Origin: Calditrichaceae bacterium
Lineage (GTDB): Bacteria > Calditrichota > Calditrichia > Calditrichales > Calditrichaceae
DNA: 6,998 bases
Reading direction: 5' to 3'
NCBI GenBank assembly: GCA_024763405.1
Contig: JANTFQ010000126.1
Location: 1-6,998 of the forward strand
Both the position numbers and the translations under genes were made by a program. Positions 5,207 to 6,998 of this stretch are shown piece after piece (the first letter of the stretch is position 1; each line of letters begins with the position of its first letter). The notes under the pieces were generated by a model that worked only from the letters and a program-made list of their open reading frames with translations, made no database searches and was not told the DNA's origin.

Positions 5207-5620
5207 ATGAGCCGGATTTCACTCACGCGAATTTATTCATTCAGTGCTGCGCACCGTCTGAATTCGACTATACTCAGCGATGAAGAGAATAAACAGATTT
5301 TTGATAAATGCAACAATTATTACGGACACGGGCACGACTATTCGGTGGAGGTGACGCTTCGGGGAAAACCGAATCCCGCGACAGGAATGATCATTCCCCT
5401 GCCGGAGTTTGATACGGTGGTAACGGAGTTTTTAGCTACGCTGGAGCATAAACATCTCGATATGGAAGTACCATATTTTAAGGATAAAATATCCACAGGC
5501 GAAAATATTGTACAGTATTTATGGAACGAATTGGAGCAACGGTTACCGTCCGGAAAATTGTTTCATATTCGCTTATGGGAAACAAACAACAACTATTTTG
5601 ATATTGGAAAGGACGCCTGA
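5207..5620 (+). CDS. 6-pyruvoyltetrahydropterin synthase-like protein (copy B)
   Basis: This is a 137-residue second PTPS-family protein, clearly different from copy A. It keeps the zinc ligands H16 (SAAHRLN), H41 and H43 (YGHGHDY) and catalytic-position C35 (KCNNYYGHGH). Several stretches are strikingly like human PTPS: LSDEEN (23-28), KCNN, PATGM (57-61), HLDMEVPYF (83-91) and ETNNN (125-129). The catalytic Asp of the Asp-His pair is replaced by Glu (E80-H81, LEHKHLD), and the usual Asn after TGM is replaced by Pro (GMIIPLPEF). Start: ATG at 5207 with GGAAGG six bases ahead, one base after the copy A stop. The same frame stays open back to an ATG at 5165, but that would overlap copy A by 41 bases and has no ribosome site as good. 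It shares one base with folE (TGATG). It may be the true PTPS, a variant enzyme, or a partner subunit of copy A. Confidence 0.92.
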   Translation: MSRISLTRIYSFSAAHRLNSTILSDEENKQIFDKCNNYYGHGHDYSVEVTLRGKPNPATGMIIPLPEFDTVVTEFLATLEHKHLDMEVPYFKDKISTGENIVQYLWNELEQRLPSGKLFHIRLWETNNNYFDIGKDA

Positions 5621-6186
5621 TGAAGGGTATAGAAGAATCGGTAAAAAATATTTTACTGGAAATCGGCGAAGATCCGCAGCGCCAGGGTTTGGTAAATACG
5701 CCGTTTCGTGTGGCAAAGATGTACCGAGAGGTAACGCAGGGTTATCATAAAGACCCGGTAAAACTGATCAATAAAGCGATTTTTGATGTGGATTACGACG
5801 AAATGGTCGTCGTGGCCAACATCGAATATTACAGTATGTGTGAACACCATATGCTGCCGTTTTTCGGAGTAGCCCACGTGGGTTATATTCCCAATGGGAA
5901 AGTGGTTGGACTTAGTAAAATTCCGCGCATTGTGGATATGTTTGCCCGCCGTCTGCAGATCCAGGAAAATATGACGCTTGAAATTGCCCATTTACTGAAT
6001 GATACACTCAAACCGGACGGTGTGGGAGTGGTTGTGGAAGGCCAGCATATGTGTATGATGATGCGCGGCGTACAGAAAGACAAAGCCAAAATGATAACGT
6101 CCACGATGCTGGGTTCGTTTAAAGATGATGATAAAACCCGCTCGGAATTTTTAAACCTGATACGGAGTGAACGTGTTGCCGGATAA
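5620..6186 (+). CDS. folE: GTP cyclohydrolase I (FolE type IA)
   Basis: This zinc enzyme converts GTP to 7,8-dihydroneopterin triphosphate plus formate, the first step to tetrahydrofolate and tetrahydrobiopterin; it normally works as a homodecamer in the cytoplasm. The 188-residue length is typical. Landmarks: EDPQRQGLVNTPFRVAKMY (17-35), MCEHHMLPFFG (73-83) with zinc ligands C74 and H77, HVGYIPNGKVVGLSKIPR (86-103), RRLQIQENMT (110-119), and GQHMCMMMRG (141-150) with H143 and zinc ligand C145. All expected residues are present. The ATG at 5620 shares its A with the previous stop (TGATG), and AAAGGA lies six bases upstream, so it is translationally coupled to PTPS copy B. Its product is exactly the substrate of the two preceding PTPS-family enzymes. 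A separate folate-pathway folE may exist elsewhere in the genome. Confidence 0.97.
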   Translation: MKGIEESVKNILLEIGEDPQRQGLVNTPFRVAKMYREVTQGYHKDPVKLINKAIFDVDYDEMVVVANIEYYSMCEHHMLPFFGVAHVGYIPNGKVVGLSKIPRIVDMFARRLQIQENMTLEIAHLLNDTLKPDGVGVVVEGQHMCMMMRGVQKDKAKMITSTMLGSFKDDDKTRSEFLNLIRSERVAG

Positions 6187-6883
6187 AAACTGGGCGGTTG
6201 TCAGCGGCGCAGGCAGAGGAATAGGCCGTGCGATTGCACTGGCGCTTGCCAAAGAAGGGATTGGCGTTCTCTTGCTGGCCCGTTCTGAAAATCAGTTACG
6301 GGAAGTGTCCGAATTAATTCAGAAAGACGGCGGCAGCGCGGAAATTTTGCCGATGGATTTAAGTCGTACTCTGGAAATTGAAAACGCGATTTCGTTTTTC
6401 AGTAACTATGCGGGGAAGATAGATCTGCTGGTGCATAATGCAGGCATTGCAAGGGTCGGTTCTTTTGCCGAAATGAATGTGGAAGACTGGCAGGTAGTGC
6501 AGGATGTAAACGTACGTGCGCCTTTTTTACTGACTCAGAAATTGCTGCCACTGATGGCCAAAAGCAGCCAGATTATTTTTATAAATTCGGTAGCAGGGAA
6601 GCAGAGTTTTGCCGGGTGGGGCGCCTATTGTGCCTCCAAGGCGGCGCTTAAATCTCTGGCCGATACACTGCGAGCGGAAGTGCAGTCCCAGGGAATTCGG
6701 GTAACCAGTATTTATCCGGCGGCGGTTGATACACCCCTTCAGGATACGATTCCGTATGATTGGGATCGCACAAAAATGATGCGGGCCGAAGATGTGGCCC
6801 GGGCGGTTATATATTGTACGCGCCAGCCACGGAATGTAAATATAAATGAAATTGATTTGGCAAACAGCGCCGGTACTTTTTAG
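6173..6883 (+). CDS. Short-chain dehydrogenase/reductase, possible sepiapterin reductase
   Basis: This 236-residue classical SDR is an NAD(P)H-dependent carbonyl oxidoreductase. Motifs: cofactor loop SGAGRGIG (11-18), acidic pair MDLS (61-64), HNAG (88-91), structural N113, catalytic S139 (NSVAG), Y152 and K156 (YCASK). R37 (LLARS) after the second strand favours NADPH. In the operon it follows the FolE and PTPS genes, where the missing step to tetrahydrobiopterin is reduction of 6-pyruvoyl-tetrahydropterin by sepiapterin reductase, also an SDR. The C-terminal pattern MM.AEDVA...I...RQPRNV...EI resembles the Chlorobium enzyme as I recall it, but general SDRs share it. Start: GTG at 6173, chosen because GGAG (6163-6166) is six bases away. 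GTG at 6167 abuts GGAG directly and TTG at 6176 is nine bases away; either alternative shifts the N-terminus by one or two residues. It overlaps folE by 14 bases. Confidence 0.92.
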   Translation: MLPDKNWAVVSGAGRGIGRAIALALAKEGIGVLLLARSENQLREVSELIQKDGGSAEILPMDLSRTLEIENAISFFSNYAGKIDLLVHNAGIARVGSFAEMNVEDWQVVQDVNVRAPFLLTQKLLPLMAKSSQIIFINSVAGKQSFAGWGAYCASKAALKSLADTLRAEVQSQGIRVTSIYPAAVDTPLQDTIPYDWDRTKMMRAEDVARAVIYCTRQPRNVNINEIDLANSAGTF

Positions 6884-6998
6884 ACTGTGGTACTCAGCAC
6901 GGTAAGCTGCTGTCCGGTGAAGGTTTCAATTTCAAAGGGCGGATTTGTTTCGGTTACATGTTTACGTAAGAACTCCGATAAACGCGCCGCCAGCCATT
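6880..6998 (-). CDS. Unrecognised protein, C-terminal 38 residues only (convergent gene)
   Basis: On the minus strand an open frame enters from the window edge and ends with TAA at 6882-6880. Its last 38 residues include LAARLSEFLRKHV and a threonine-rich end, TGQQLTVLSTTV. Support for it being real: the frame is open over the whole 119 bases, the peptide looks protein-like (an amphipathic helix, then beta-like strands), and the region is otherwise empty after the operon. Its stop overlaps the TAG of the SDR gene (6881-6883) by four bases in a tail-to-tail arrangement. The family cannot be named from this fragment. Confidence 0.6.
   Translation of the reverse strand, partial: WLAARLSEFLRKHVTETNPPFEIETFTGQQLTVLSTTV

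Noticed and set aside
5508..6104. Frames of 73-112 residues on both strands across PTPS copy B and folE
   Set aside because: They overlap the strongly conserved PTPS and GTP cyclohydrolase I frames and show no motifs of their own.

Overview
The window reads as bacterial DNA of moderate to low G+C. It probably comes from the FCB group (Bacteroidota, Ignavibacteriota, Calditrichota, KSB1-type lineages). Two things point there. The protein at 157-915 ends in an 'NYPNPFN...ASGVY...MVKLK' tail typical of type IX secretion / FlgD-like sorting domains. Three separate intergenic spacers carry TTG-N19-21-TATATTT promoter-like strings resembling the Bacteroidota TTG / TAnnTTTG pattern. The phylum is an inference; there is no rRNA or marker gene to settle it.

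Left end (1-1173): two minus-strand genes overlap by ATGA. The upstream one (157-915) is a predicted exported protein with a Tat-like twin-arginine N-terminus and a T9SS-like C-terminal tail. The downstream one (160 to 1) runs off the window and is unrecognised. An AT-rich divergent spacer (916-1173) separates them from a plus-strand gene.

Middle (1174-4782): a 597-residue signalling protein joins a receiver domain, a PATAN/DUF4388 domain and a flavodiiron-like (ODP, metallo-beta-lactamase fold) domain whose metal-ligand positions look degraded. It is followed by two hairpins and a 365-base spacer that holds a 66-bp interrupted palindrome. That palindrome directly abuts a promoter-like site in front of a solitary AAA ATPase with a DUF4143 / PD-(D/E)XK-like C-terminus. 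A 250-base spacer with a distant inverted-repeat pair follows.

Right end (4783-6883): a tight plus-strand operon of two different 6-pyruvoyltetrahydropterin synthase paralogues, GTP cyclohydrolase I (folE) and a short-chain dehydrogenase. Gene joins are +1 nt, -1 nt and -14 nt. FolE makes dihydroneopterin triphosphate from GTP, a PTPS converts it to 6-pyruvoyl-tetrahydropterin, and an SDR of sepiapterin-reductase type would reduce that to tetrahydrobiopterin. The cluster therefore looks like a bacterial tetrahydrobiopterin (or related reduced pterin) pathway rather than queuosine or folate synthesis. The pterin product and the roles of the two PTPS copies are inferences. A convergent minus-strand gene (3' end only) overlaps the end of the operon by 4 nt.

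The most notable items are the four-gene pterin operon with divergent tandem PTPS copies, the receiver-PATAN-degenerate-ODP protein, and the large palindrome in front of the ATPase. I did not find CRISPR arrays, tRNAs, rRNAs, transposase genes or an obvious defence system.
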